Positions 43,146-53,002 of a DNA stretch of 64,000 nucleotides are shown piece after piece. The stretch's first letter is position 1. The number at the start of each line of letters is the position of its first letter. The position numbers and the translations under genes are program-made. Below the pieces are notes generated by a model. The model did no database searches. It saw nothing but the letters and a program-made list of their open reading frames with translations, and was not told the DNA's origin. The stretch comes from Bradyrhizobium cajani (GTDB lineage Bacteria; Pseudomonadota; Alphaproteobacteria; Rhizobiales; Xanthobacteraceae), in contig NZ_WQNE01000033.1 in the NCBI RefSeq assembly GCF_009759665.1, forward strand, positions 31,440 to 95,439, in the 5' to 3' direction.

Positions 43146-44264
43146 TCAATTTCTCTCGTTGCGACCGGGGCTGGCAGTCAGGCCGGTCAGGTTGAACACA
43201 CGCTTGGGGATGATTTCGCCATTGCCGACTTCAGCAAGCGCCAAAAGACGGCCTGCCACCGTGACATAGACTGTGCCGCTACAAGTGGGCGCATCCCGTC
43301 CGCGCAACAAAACGGCCTGGCCCCGATGGAGCCTTGCCGCATCAGCCCGAGTGACGGCCAGTGCCGGGATGTCGTCCAGCGCGGTCTCAACGGGCATAAG
43401 CGCGTCGGCGAGGCTGCCCTCGCCGGACGCGGCTCTATGGCACAAAGCCTCCAACTGATCCAGCGGAATCATGTCGTTTTCGCCAAATGGGCCGACCAGG
43501 GTCCGCCGCAGCGCGCAGATATGGCCGTAAGTCCCGAGAATCCGGCCCATATCGCGGGCGAGCGCACGGACATAGGTGCCCTTGCCGCACTCGGCCTCGA
43601 ATACCGCCCTGTCGTTATCCGGTTGATCCACAAGGGATAAATGGTGAATCTCGACCGGGCGGGGGGCCAGCTCCACGACCTCGCCGTCGCGGGCGAGGTC
43701 ATAGGCGCGCTCGCCCTGGACCTTGATCGCGGAATAGCGCGGCGGGACCTGCTCGATCACCCCGGTGAAGCGGGGCAAGAGCGCCAGGATGGCCTCCCGG
43801 GTCGGCCGCTGGTCGGAGGTCGCGGTGACCCGACCCTCGATGTCGTCGGTGTCGCGCTCCTCGCCCCAGCACACGGTGAAGCGGTAGCGCTTGCGGCCGT
43901 CCATCACGAAGGGAACCGTCTTGGTGGCTTCGCCGAGCGCGATCGGCAGGCCGCCGGAGGCGAGCGGATCGAGCGTGCCGGCATGGCCGGCGCGCTTGGC
44001 GTTGAACAGACGCTTGAGCACGGCAACCGCCTGCGTCGAGGTCATGCCGATCGGCTTGTCGAGCACGACCCAGCCGTGGACGTCGCGGCGGTCGCGGCGC
44101 GGCTGGTTGCCCTTCTGCCTGCTCGCGCGCGGATCGTTGTTGACGCGGCGCGGCTCCTGATGCGGCCGGGCATCGCTGCCTGCGTCCGAAAAATTATTTT
44201 TCTGCACGTCGCGCTGATCGGCCTGTTCGTCGCCGATCGTGCTGTGAGCCGGGTCCATCGTCAT
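43146..44264 (-). CDS. truB: tRNA pseudouridine(55) synthase TruB
   Basis: A 372-residue enzyme that makes pseudouridine 55 in the T-loop of all tRNAs. The catalytic Asp99 is in GHAGTLDPLASG, and other family motifs are KRYRFTVCWG, PPRYSAIKVQGERAYDLAR and GTYVRALARDMG. A PUA-like domain is at the C-terminus. The first 60 residues are a charged, probably disordered extension not found in E. coli TruB. The start overlaps the rbfA stop (ATGA). Confidence 0.96.
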   Translation of the reverse strand: MTMDPAHSTIGDEQADQRDVQKNNFSDAGSDARPHQEPRRVNNDPRASRQKGNQPRRDRRDVHGWVVLDKPIGMTSTQAVAVLKRLFNAKRAGHAGTLDPLASGGLPIALGEATKTVPFVMDGRKRYRFTVCWGEERDTDDIEGRVTATSDQRPTREAILALLPRFTGVIEQVPPRYSAIKVQGERAYDLARDGEVVELAPRPVEIHHLSLVDQPDNDRAVFEAECGKGTYVRALARDMGRILGTYGHICALRRTLVGPFGENDMIPLDQLEALCHRAASGEGSLADALMPVETALDDIPALAVTRADAARLHRGQAVLLRGRDAPTCSGTVYVTVAGRLLALAEVGNGEIIPKRVFNLTGLTASPGRNERN

Positions 44265-44692
44265 TGCTCTTCTTCCCGATCCGAATCCGGATCCTGTTCC
44301 AGGTCCTTCTGCACCGCAGGTGTTCGCAAAAGCTTCTCGATCCGTTCCGCTTCGTCGAATCGTTCGTCGACGCGGAAGCGAATATCAGGTGCAAATTTCA
44401 GGTTAACGCGCCGCGCGACCTCGCCGCGCAGGAATTTCTTGTTGCGCTCGAGCGCAGCGATGACGAGCTCGGTGTCGCGGCCACCGAGCGGCATCACGTA
44501 GATTGTTGCGAGCTTCAGGTCGGGCGACATCCGTACCTCCGGCACGGTGATGATGTGGCCTTCGAGGTCCGCATCATGCACGTTGCCTTGCGCCAGAATC
44601 TCGGCCATCGCATGGCGAACCTGCTCGCCGACGCGCAACTGACGCTGCGAGCCGCCGGGGGCGGAACTCTTCTTCTGATGATGGCGGGGCAT
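44261..44692 (-). CDS. rbfA: 30S ribosome-binding factor A
   Basis: A 143-residue KH-fold protein needed for late maturation of 16S rRNA. It shows the RbfA pattern (RVGEQVRHAMAEILAQG, ITVPEVRMSPDLKLATIYV, NLKFAPDIRFRVDERFDEAE) with a short acidic tail. It lies between infB and truB, as in most Proteobacteria. Confidence 0.96.
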   Translation of the reverse strand: MPRHHQKKSSAPGGSQRQLRVGEQVRHAMAEILAQGNVHDADLEGHIITVPEVRMSPDLKLATIYVMPLGGRDTELVIAALERNKKFLRGEVARRVNLKFAPDIRFRVDERFDEAERIEKLLRTPAVQKDLEQDPDSDREEEQ

Positions 44693-44770
44693 GGTTCGAA
44701 AATCACCTCGTCATGCGCGTGCATGGGACACGAGCATTGTCATTTGTCCTGTTGAAACGAATGAGGCGTG

Positions 44771-44794
44771 GATGGCCGGAAAAATCCGGCCATC
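44771..44794. terminator. Hairpin between infB and rbfA
   Basis: A perfect 10-bp stem (GATGGCCGGA / TCCGGCCATC) with an AAAA loop in the 156-bp gap. There is no U-run on the minus strand, so it may be a processing or partial termination site within the operon. Confidence 0.5.
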
Positions 44795-44848
44795 GCACTC
44801 CCGCAATTTCAGCTCAAAAAGATCCGGGCGCTTCGGTAAGATTTGGAC

Positions 44849-47560
44849 TTACAGGGAGCGCTGGATCGTCTCCACGCGATAACACTCGATCACGTCACCG
44901 GCGCGCATGTCGTGATAGCTCTCGAAGGCCATGCCGCATTCCTGGCCGGACTGGACTTCCTTCACTTCGTCCTTGAAGCGCTTGAGCGTCGACAGCTTGC
45001 CTTCGTGCACGACGACGTTGTCGCGGATCAGGCGCACATTGGCGCCGCGTTCCACGGTGCCGTCGGTGACGCGGCAGCCGGCGACCTTGCCGACCTTGGA
45101 GATGTTGAAGATCTCCAGGATCTCGGCATTGCCCAGCATGGTTTCGCGCAGGGTCGGCGCGAGCAGGCCGCTCATCGCCTTCTTCACGTCGTCCACGAGG
45201 TCGTAGATGATGTTGTAGTAACGGATCTCGATGCCGTTGCGCTTGGCGGCCGCTGCGGCCTCCTTGTTGGCGCGAACCGAGAAGCCGATGATCGCGGCGT
45301 TGAAGCCTTCCGCGAGCGTCACGTCGGATTCCGAGATGCCGCCGACGCCGGCATGCAGGATGCGGGCGGCGACTTCGTCGGTGCCGAGCTTCTCCAGCGA
45401 GCCGAGGATCGCTTCCAGCGAGCCCTGCACGTCGGCCTTGACGATCAGCGGGAATTCCTTGCGGCCCGCCGTCTTCAACTGCGACATCATCTGCTCGAGC
45501 GAACCGCGCATGCCGGAGATCGAGGCTGCCGCGTTCTCGCGCTTCTGGTGCGCGCGGTAGCTGGTGATCTGGCGGGCGCGGGCTTCGTTCTCGACCACGG
45601 CGAGGCGATCGCCGGCCTCCGGCGGACCGTTGAAGCCGAGCACCTCGACCGGCACGGAGGGACCGGCTTCCTGCACGGTTTCGCCCTGATCGGAGATCAG
45701 CGCGCGGACGCGGCCCATCTCGGCGCCGGCAACGATGATGTCGCCGACCCGGAGCGTGCCGCGCTGGACCAGCACGGTGGCGACCGGACCACGGCCGCGA
45801 TCGAGCTTGGCTTCGATCACGGTGCCTTCGGCCGGACGCTCCGAATTGGTCTTCAGGTCGAGGATTTCGGCCTGCAGCGCGATCATCTCGAGCAGCTTGT
45901 CGAGATTGGTCTTGTTCTTGGCGGACACCTCGACGTCGACGACTTCGCCGCCGAAGGATTCGACCTGAACCTCGTGCTGGAGCAGCTCGGTGCGCACGCG
46001 CTCGGGCTTGGCATCGGGCTTGTCGATCTTGTTGATGGCAACGATGATCGGCACGCCCGCCGCCTTGGCGTGATTGATGGCTTCGACCGTCTGCGGCATC
46101 ACGCCGTCATCGGCCGCGACCACCAGCACGACGATGTCGGTGACCTTGGCGCCGCGGGCGCGCATCGCCGTGAACGCGGCGTGGCCGGGCGTGTCGATGA
46201 AGGTGATCTTCTTGCCGCTCTCGGGCGACAGCACCTGATAGGCGCCGATATGCTGGGTGATGCCGCCGGCTTCGCCGGAGACCACGTTGGCATGACGGAG
46301 CGCGTCGAGCAGCGAGGTCTTGCCGTGGTCGACGTGACCCATCACGGTCACCACGGGCGAACGCGTCTCGGTGTCGGTGGAATCGTCGACCTGGTCGAAC
46401 AGACCTTCTTCGACGTCCGACGCGGCGACGCGCTTGACGGTGTGACCGAGCTCTTCGGCGATCAACTGCGCGGTGTCGGCGTCGATCACGTCGGTGATCT
46501 TGTGCATCGCGCCCTGCTTCATCAGCATGCGGATGACGTCGACCGCGCGCTCGGACATGCGGTTGGCGAGTTCCTGGATGGTGATCGCTTCCGGAATGAC
46601 CACCTCGCGGATGAGCTTTTCCTTCGGCTCGTTGGAGGCATGGCCCTTCAGGCGCTGGGTACGGCGGCGGAACGAGGCGATCGAGCGCTCGCGTACTTCG
46701 TCGGCATTGAGAGCGGTCACGACCGTCAGGCGGCCGCGCTCCTTCTGGGGGCCGGGCTTGTGGGTGGGCTTGGGGGCCACCACAGGACGCGCAGCGCCGC
46801 CGGGACCGCGACGGACCTGGCGCGGACCATCGTCCTCGTCCGGTCCGGCCGCAACCGCGGGAGCGCGACCCAGCGGGCCGCCTGTCGGCCGTGCGGTGGT
46901 CGTTCCGGGGCGTGCGGTCGTTGTTCCCGGGCGTGCCGTGGTGGTGGCGCCGGGACGCGCTGCGGGCGCGCCGGGACGCGGCGCGGGAGCGGCCGGGGCC
47001 GCCGCTGCAGTGGGACGGGGAGCGGAGGGCTGTTCGCCTTCGCCAAAACGCTTCTTGGCTTCGGTCTCGGCCTTGCGCTTGGCCTCGTCCTCGTGACGGT
47101 GACGCTCTTCTTCGGCCTTGCGGCGGGATTCGGCTGCTTCGCGCTCGGCGCGTTCGGCGGCCTCGCGGACGGCGCGGCGCTGGGCCTCTTCCTCGGCCTG
47201 GCGGCGCTCTTCGACTTCGCGCACCTTGGCGTCGGCCAGCGCGCTGGCACGGGCGGAACGCTCGTCCTCGGTCAGGGTGCGCAGCACCACGCCGGAACCG
47301 GCATTGCGCGGCGGAGCAGGGGGCGGAGCGGGGCGCGACGGCGCGGGCGCGGCCGGTGCCGGCTTCGCAGCAACCTCAGGCGCGTGCGGCTCAGGGGCGC
47401 CGTCGATACGGCGCTTGCCGCGCTTCTCGACCACGACCTGCTTGCTGCGGCCATGGCTGAAGCTCTGGCGCACAGTGCCCGTTTCGACGCGCGGCTTGAG
47501 CGATAGCGTCTTGCTCGGAACGCTCAGCTTCTTGTCGCCAGGGGTCTTGGTATCAACCAT
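44849..47560 (-). CDS. infB: Translation initiation factor IF-2
   Basis: A 903-residue GTPase that brings initiator fMet-tRNA to the ribosome. The long N-terminal part (1-280) is charged and low-complexity, with Ala/Pro-rich, Glu/Arg-rich and ARPGTTT-type repeats. The GTPase domain starts with GHVDHGKT at residues 408-415 and has DTPGHAAF and NKID. The C-terminal domains follow (SDVTLAEGFNAAIIGF and beyond). Only the N-terminal half is unusual in composition, which is normal for IF-2. Confidence 0.97.
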   Translation of the reverse strand: MVDTKTPGDKKLSVPSKTLSLKPRVETGTVRQSFSHGRSKQVVVEKRGKRRIDGAPEPHAPEVAAKPAPAAPAPSRPAPPPAPPRNAGSGVVLRTLTEDERSARASALADAKVREVEERRQAEEEAQRRAVREAAERAEREAAESRRKAEEERHRHEDEAKRKAETEAKKRFGEGEQPSAPRPTAAAAPAAPAPRPGAPAARPGATTTARPGTTTARPGTTTARPTGGPLGRAPAVAAGPDEDDGPRQVRRGPGGAARPVVAPKPTHKPGPQKERGRLTVVTALNADEVRERSIASFRRRTQRLKGHASNEPKEKLIREVVIPEAITIQELANRMSERAVDVIRMLMKQGAMHKITDVIDADTAQLIAEELGHTVKRVAASDVEEGLFDQVDDSTDTETRSPVVTVMGHVDHGKTSLLDALRHANVVSGEAGGITQHIGAYQVLSPESGKKITFIDTPGHAAFTAMRARGAKVTDIVVLVVAADDGVMPQTVEAINHAKAAGVPIIVAINKIDKPDAKPERVRTELLQHEVQVESFGGEVVDVEVSAKNKTNLDKLLEMIALQAEILDLKTNSERPAEGTVIEAKLDRGRGPVATVLVQRGTLRVGDIIVAGAEMGRVRALISDQGETVQEAGPSVPVEVLGFNGPPEAGDRLAVVENEARARQITSYRAHQKRENAAASISGMRGSLEQMMSQLKTAGRKEFPLIVKADVQGSLEAILGSLEKLGTDEVAARILHAGVGGISESDVTLAEGFNAAIIGFSVRANKEAAAAAKRNGIEIRYYNIIYDLVDDVKKAMSGLLAPTLRETMLGNAEILEIFNISKVGKVAGCRVTDGTVERGANVRLIRDNVVVHEGKLSTLKRFKDEVKEVQSGQECGMAFESYHDMRAGDVIECYRVETIQRSL
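46883..46960 (-). repeat. Tandem coding repeat in infB
   Basis: About three to four copies of a 7-8 residue unit, ARPGTTT, at residues 201-226 of IF-2. The DNA copies are nearly identical and read GTGGTCGTTCCGGGGCGTGC-like on plus. Copy number is likely to vary between strains. Confidence 0.7.
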
Positions 47561-47630
47561 TCAGTAGTCCTAATCCTGATTTATCAGTGTTGTGCGTTGC
47601 CGCACCGTCATATCGGGTCGTCGTTGTCTC

Positions 47631-48314
47631 TCAGAAATCCTGGCCGTGCTTTTCGGCAGTCTTGTCATCGTCCGCCATCCGGTATCGGACCAGCATCTGG
47701 CTACGTGACAGGAATGACCTGCTCGCCGGGCCCGCGAGCAGCGCAGCATGTATCACATTTGACCGGGTCAGTGCCAAATCCAATTCTATCGATTTCAATG
47801 CGGTGACGACGGGAATCTGCGGCTTGGCGCCGCGATTTCCGGCATTTTGACGCGCCAGCATGTCCAATTTGCGGATTCCGTCCGCGGCCCCGTCGCTGGC
47901 GTGGATCAGGACCTCGACCGTGCCTTCCCTCAGGGCGCTCTCGACCTTGCCGAAGCCGGCCACGATCTGGCCTGCCTTGGCGGCGATCCCAAGGGCTTCC
48001 GTGACGCTCCGGACCAGGAGCGCCTCGATATCGGCGGGAAGCGTCGGAGGAATGCGCAGGTCGCGCTTGAAGGCCCTGCTGAAATGGTGACGACGCACGG
48101 CTTCCGCAACCGCCTGCCGCGAGGCGGAGATCCACATGCCGCGTCCGGGCAGCTTGCGCTTGAGATCGGGAACTATGTCGCCTTGCGGCGAGACGACGAA
48201 GCGGATCAGCTCGTCGATCGGCCGGACCTCGCGACTGACCGCGCACATCCGCATGGTCGCGGACCTTTCGGTCCGCGGGCCATGATCGAGATCGTGGTCA
48301 GTGTCTGCGAGCAT
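47631..48314 (-). CDS. RNA-binding protein, YlxR plus L7Ae-like domains
   Basis: A 227-residue protein between nusA and infB. The N-terminal YlxR domain (about 15-95) has MRMCAVSREVRPIDELIRFV, GRGMWISAS and AFKRDLRIP. The C-terminal part (about 100-200) fits the L7Ae/YlxQ fold (ALGIAAKAGQIVAGFGKVESAL). In many Firmicutes these are two separate genes; here they are one. A role in RNA binding linked to transcription and translation is inferred from context. Confidence 0.85.
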   Translation of the reverse strand: MLADTDHDLDHGPRTERSATMRMCAVSREVRPIDELIRFVVSPQGDIVPDLKRKLPGRGMWISASRQAVAEAVRRHHFSRAFKRDLRIPPTLPADIEALLVRSVTEALGIAAKAGQIVAGFGKVESALREGTVEVLIHASDGAADGIRKLDMLARQNAGNRGAKPQIPVVTALKSIELDLALTRSNVIHAALLAGPASRSFLSRSQMLVRYRMADDDKTAEKHGQDF

Positions 48315-48337
48315 TCCGGCGACATTCTCCGTTGCCC

Positions 48338-49948
<1,611 letters not shown>

Positions 49949-49950
49949 GG

Positions 49951-50709
49951 CTAGTCTCCTTCGTCAGGCTCGATCTCGCCGCGCCGCGCGCGTTCGGCGG
50001 CAAGGCGATGTTTCTTCGTATTGGTCGGGGCCGGCTTCTTCTTTTTCGGCTTACTGTTCTTGGTGGTCTTCTCGCTGATCTTGACGTGCGGCGCCTGCGG
50101 CGGCTCGAGGCCGAGATCGCGGCGCATTTGGCGCTCCTCGGCCTTGCCGCGGCGCATGGATTCCGCGATCAGTTCGTCGGTCAGCACGAGCCGTGCCTCG
50201 CCGATATCCTCCATCGTCAGGAGAACGTCGGCATCGTCGCCCGCCTTGACGTCGTCGCGATGCAGATGCACGCGGTCGCCTTCGACGGCGCCGAGCGTGC
50301 CGCGGAACCGCTTCCGCCCCTCATGGGCGACCGCCATCTCGATCTTCACCAGATGCCCGGAATAACGCTCGAAATCGGAGCGGCGCACCAGCGGACGGTC
50401 GATCCCCGGCGAGGAGATTTCCAGCCGGTAGGCGCGATCGATGGGGTCGGCGACGTCGAGCACGGGTGACAGCGCCCGCGAGATCGCCTCGCAATCCTCG
50501 AGCTGCATCGAGCCGTCCGGCCGCTCGGCCATGATCTGCACGGTGCAGCCGGCTTCCCCGGAAATGCGGATCCGCACCAGGCGATAGCCCATGCCCTGGA
50601 GCACCGGTGCTGCGACCGCGGACACACGTGCCGCGACGCCCGGCTCGACCACGAGCCTCGGCTCGGCCAGCAACTCGGCATCCGTGGAACCAGTGTTCGG
50701 TTCGATCAT
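49951..50709 (-). CDS. rimP: Ribosome maturation factor RimP
   Basis: A 252-residue protein for 30S subunit maturation, longer than the 150-residue E. coli form. The core (about 25-175) has the RimP motifs LEDCEAISRALSPVLDV, YRLEISSPGIDRPLV and FRGTLGAVEGDRVHL. The C-terminal 75 residues are basic and low-complexity (Lys-rich). I chose the ATG at 50709; a TTG at 50721 is possible but has no advantage. It is the first gene of the operon and is preceded by a terminator-like leader hairpin. Confidence 0.94.
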   Translation of the reverse strand: MIEPNTGSTDAELLAEPRLVVEPGVAARVSAVAAPVLQGMGYRLVRIRISGEAGCTVQIMAERPDGSMQLEDCEAISRALSPVLDVADPIDRAYRLEISSPGIDRPLVRRSDFERYSGHLVKIEMAVAHEGRKRFRGTLGAVEGDRVHLHRDDVKAGDDADVLLTMEDIGEARLVLTDELIAESMRRGKAEERQMRRDLGLEPPQAPHVKISEKTTKNSKPKKKKPAPTNTKKHRLAAERARRGEIEPDEGD

Positions 50710-51071
50710 GGCAGGGGTCAAAGGCGCTCGATGGTTAAGGCTTGGTTACGATTTCAAAGCCCGCTTCGGAACTCTCCCGACGGCTGGTCGGGCCGCATCT
50801 TCCGCAAAGCCGCGCTCAGGTAATAAAAAAGAGCGGGTCCTTTCGGGCCCACTCTCACTACGCGGTTCGTATGAGAAGATGAATTGGCGTTGATATAGCC
50901 CTTTCCACCCGCCCGGACAAGGCCCATCGCAGGGCGGGGGCGGCTTTTTGGGCCCGATTCGCGGGCCCCCAGCGCAACGCTTCTTTCATCAAGCAGGCCT
51001 AGATTCCCTGATTGTGGGGCGGCTTAGACCAAGGGCGCACCCGCGGCGTGCCCTGTTCGAGTTGCGTTTTC
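50710..51071. promoter_or_regulatory. Divergent rimP-operon / DUF2336 region
   Basis: A 362-bp gap between the rimP start and the DUF2336 start. It holds the leader hairpin at 50824-50855 and GC-rich sequence with short C- and G-runs (50905-50945). No tRNA, such as the metY found before rimP in E. coli, is visible. Confidence 0.5.
50824..50855 (-). terminator. Terminator hairpin in the rimP operon leader (candidate attenuator)
   Basis: An 11-bp stem with one mismatch and a TTTC loop, followed on the minus strand by TTTTTT. It points towards rimP and lies about 115 bp before its start codon. No minus-strand gene is directly upstream, so it would end transcripts before rimP. This suits an attenuator. 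Confidence 0.65.
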
Positions 51072-52154
51072 ATGACCGTTGCCACGTCGCTCATTCCCGG
51101 ACTGGACGATATCGTCAAACGCGGCGATCCGCGGCGACGCGGCGAGATCGCGCGCGCCATCGCCCAATTGTTCTTCCAGGATGCCGACAAGCTCCGTCCG
51201 GAGCTCATCGATCTCTTCGACAATCTCCTGATCGATCTCGTCCCGCATGCCGAGCTTGCCTCGCGTATCGACCTCGCCGAGCGCTTCTCGCGCCTGAACA
51301 ACGCGCCGCCGCATCTGGTGGGGCAGTTTGCCCGCGAGAACGAAATCATGGTGGCGGGCCCCGTGCTGCGCCGCTCGCCCGTGCTCGACGACGCCGCCCT
51401 GATCGAGATCGCGCGGCTGAAGGGCCAGGGCCATCTGCTGGCGATGACGGAGCGCGCTGCCTTGTCGGCTGACATCACCGATGTGCTGGTCGAGCGTGGC
51501 GATCGAGACGTGGTGCGTCGCGCCGCGGGCAATGCCGGCGCGGTGTTCTCGCCCGGCAGCTATTCCGAGCTGATCAAGCGCGCGGCGCAGGACGGCGTGC
51601 TAACGCTCAAGATCGGCCAGCGCAACGATCTTTCGGGCGAGCACCTGAAAGAACTTCTCGACGGCACGCTCGACGTCATTCGCCGCCGCCTTTCCAGCGT
51701 GGTCAATCCCGCGCGCCAGCTTGAGATCAAGCGGGCGATGGCGGCCATCGAGGAGGCCGCGCTGCCGCCGGGCCCGCGCCGCGATTTCTCGGCGGCGCAG
51801 CGCACGGTGCTCGCCTTGTATCGCGAGGGCCATCTCGGCGAGAGTGCGCTGCTCGGCTTCGCCAAGGCGCAAAAATACGAGGAATCGATCGCTTCGCTCT
51901 CGGCGATGTCCGGCATCCGCCTTTCGATCCTCAGCCGCCTGGTCGCGGGCGACCGTTACGATCCGATTCTGATCCTGGGGCGCGTGCTGAACCTCGGCTG
52001 GCCCACGGTGCGCGCGCTGATCCTGCTCTGGTACGGCCCGCACCGCGCGCCGGCCGATGCCGACATCGAGGCCGCACGCATGAACTTCACGCGCCTGATG
52101 CCGACGACCGCCGAGCGCGTCGTGAATTTCTGGCGCAACCGGCAGACGATTTAG
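51072..52154 (+). CDS. DUF2336 domain-containing protein
   Basis: A 360-residue, mostly helical cytoplasmic protein from the ATG at 51072. It shows the DUF2336 pattern: repeated helical segments with IARAIAQLFFQDADKLRPEL, LLAMTERAALSADITDVLVERGDRDVVRRAAGNAG and a C-terminal SRLVAGDRYDPILILGRVLNLGWPTV. The domain is widespread in Alphaproteobacteria, and its function is not known to me. It has no signal peptide or membrane segment. It is divergent from the rimP operon and converges on trmB. Confidence 0.8.
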   Translation: MTVATSLIPGLDDIVKRGDPRRRGEIARAIAQLFFQDADKLRPELIDLFDNLLIDLVPHAELASRIDLAERFSRLNNAPPHLVGQFARENEIMVAGPVLRRSPVLDDAALIEIARLKGQGHLLAMTERAALSADITDVLVERGDRDVVRRAAGNAGAVFSPGSYSELIKRAAQDGVLTLKIGQRNDLSGEHLKELLDGTLDVIRRRLSSVVNPARQLEIKRAMAAIEEAALPPGPRRDFSAAQRTVLALYREGHLGESALLGFAKAQKYEESIASLSAMSGIRLSILSRLVAGDRYDPILILGRVLNLGWPTVRALILLWYGPHRAPADADIEAARMNFTRLMPTTAERVVNFWRNRQTI

Positions 52155-52164
52155 CTTCGCACTC

Positions 52165-52287
52165 CGTCATTGCGAGCCAACGGGTCCGCGCGAAGCGCGG
52201 CCCGATGACAGGCTCCGCGAAGCTATCCAGAAATCTCTCCGCGGGAGCACTCTGGATTGCTTCGTCGCTTCGCTCCTCGCAATGACG
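52165..52287. repeat. Palindromic intergenic repeat, family C, copy 2
   Basis: Outer arms CGTCATTGCGAG and CTCGCAATGACG with inner CGCGAAGCGCG and CTATCCAG...CTGGATTG segments. It is related to 24295-24382 and fills the gap between DUF2336 and trmB stops. Confidence 0.75.
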
Positions 52288-52288
52288 G

Positions 52289-53002
52289 TTAACCGACCCG
52301 CCTGAAGCGCAGATATGCCGCCTTGCGGCCTTCGCGCGCGGCCTTCCGGCCGTAGCGCGTCATGGTGTAGCCCGCCCATGGCTGCCGGAAATCGTCGGCG
52401 CGTTCGGCCAGCCAGAGGAAATCCGGCGAGCGCGCAAGATGCGACAGCGTCCAGGCGCAGTAATCGTCGATGTCGCAGACGAAACGGAATTCGCCGCCAG
52501 ACTTCAGCACGCGCGCCATCGCGGCGATGGTCCGGTCCTGGACGAAACGCCGCTTCCAGTGCCGCCGTTTCGGCCAGGGATCGGGATGGATCAGGTCGAT
52601 CCGCGACAGCGATGCCTTGGGCAGCCAGGCCAGGAGCTCGGCGGCATCGCCGGCGAACAGGCGGATGTTGCCGATATTGCCGGCCTCGATCTGCGCGAGG
52701 ATTTTTGCCATGCCGTTGACATAGGGCTCGCAGCCGATGAAGCCGGTCGCGGGAAAGCTCTGCGCTTCGGCCGTGAGATGCTCACCACCGCCGAAGCCGA
52801 TCTCGAGCCGCACATCGTTTGCCGCGGGATCGAAGATCGCGCACGCATCCGCCGGCGGCTCGCCGTCGATGTCGAGCGCGAGATGCGGCAGCAGCTGATC
52901 GATCAGCTCGGCCTGGTGCTGCCTCAGCTTGTGGCCCTTGCGGCGCCCGAAGAAGGCGCGCTCGCTGTCATCGCGATCGGGATCTGACTTGCGCTCGCTC
53001 AT
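52289..53002 (-). CDS. trmB: tRNA (guanine-N7-)-methyltransferase TrmB
   Basis: A 237-residue SAM-dependent enzyme that makes m7G46 in tRNA. The SAM motif is RLEIGFGGGEHL, followed by IGCEPYVNGMAK and the family signature HPDPWPKRRHWKRR, which holds the catalytic Asp. Length is normal. Its start overlaps the stop of the M20 peptidase gene (ATGA). Confidence 0.95.
   Translation of the reverse strand: MSERKSDPDRDDSERAFFGRRKGHKLRQHQAELIDQLLPHLALDIDGEPPADACAIFDPAANDVRLEIGFGGGEHLTAEAQSFPATGFIGCEPYVNGMAKILAQIEAGNIGNIRLFAGDAAELLAWLPKASLSRIDLIHPDPWPKRRHWKRRFVQDRTIAAMARVLKSGGEFRFVCDIDDYCAWTLSHLARSPDFLWLAERADDFRQPWAGYTMTRYGRKAAREGRKAAYLRFRRVG

Noticed and set aside
44843..47506. Very long open frame antisense to infB (887 codons)
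   Set aside because: GC-rich codon bias leaves the opposite strand free of stops. The product is His/Asp/Arg-rich low complexity with no known fold, while infB on the other strand is certain.
50710..51071. Initiator tRNA (metY) upstream of rimP as in E. coli
   Set aside because: No cloverleaf, T-loop or CCA-like end can be found in the region.
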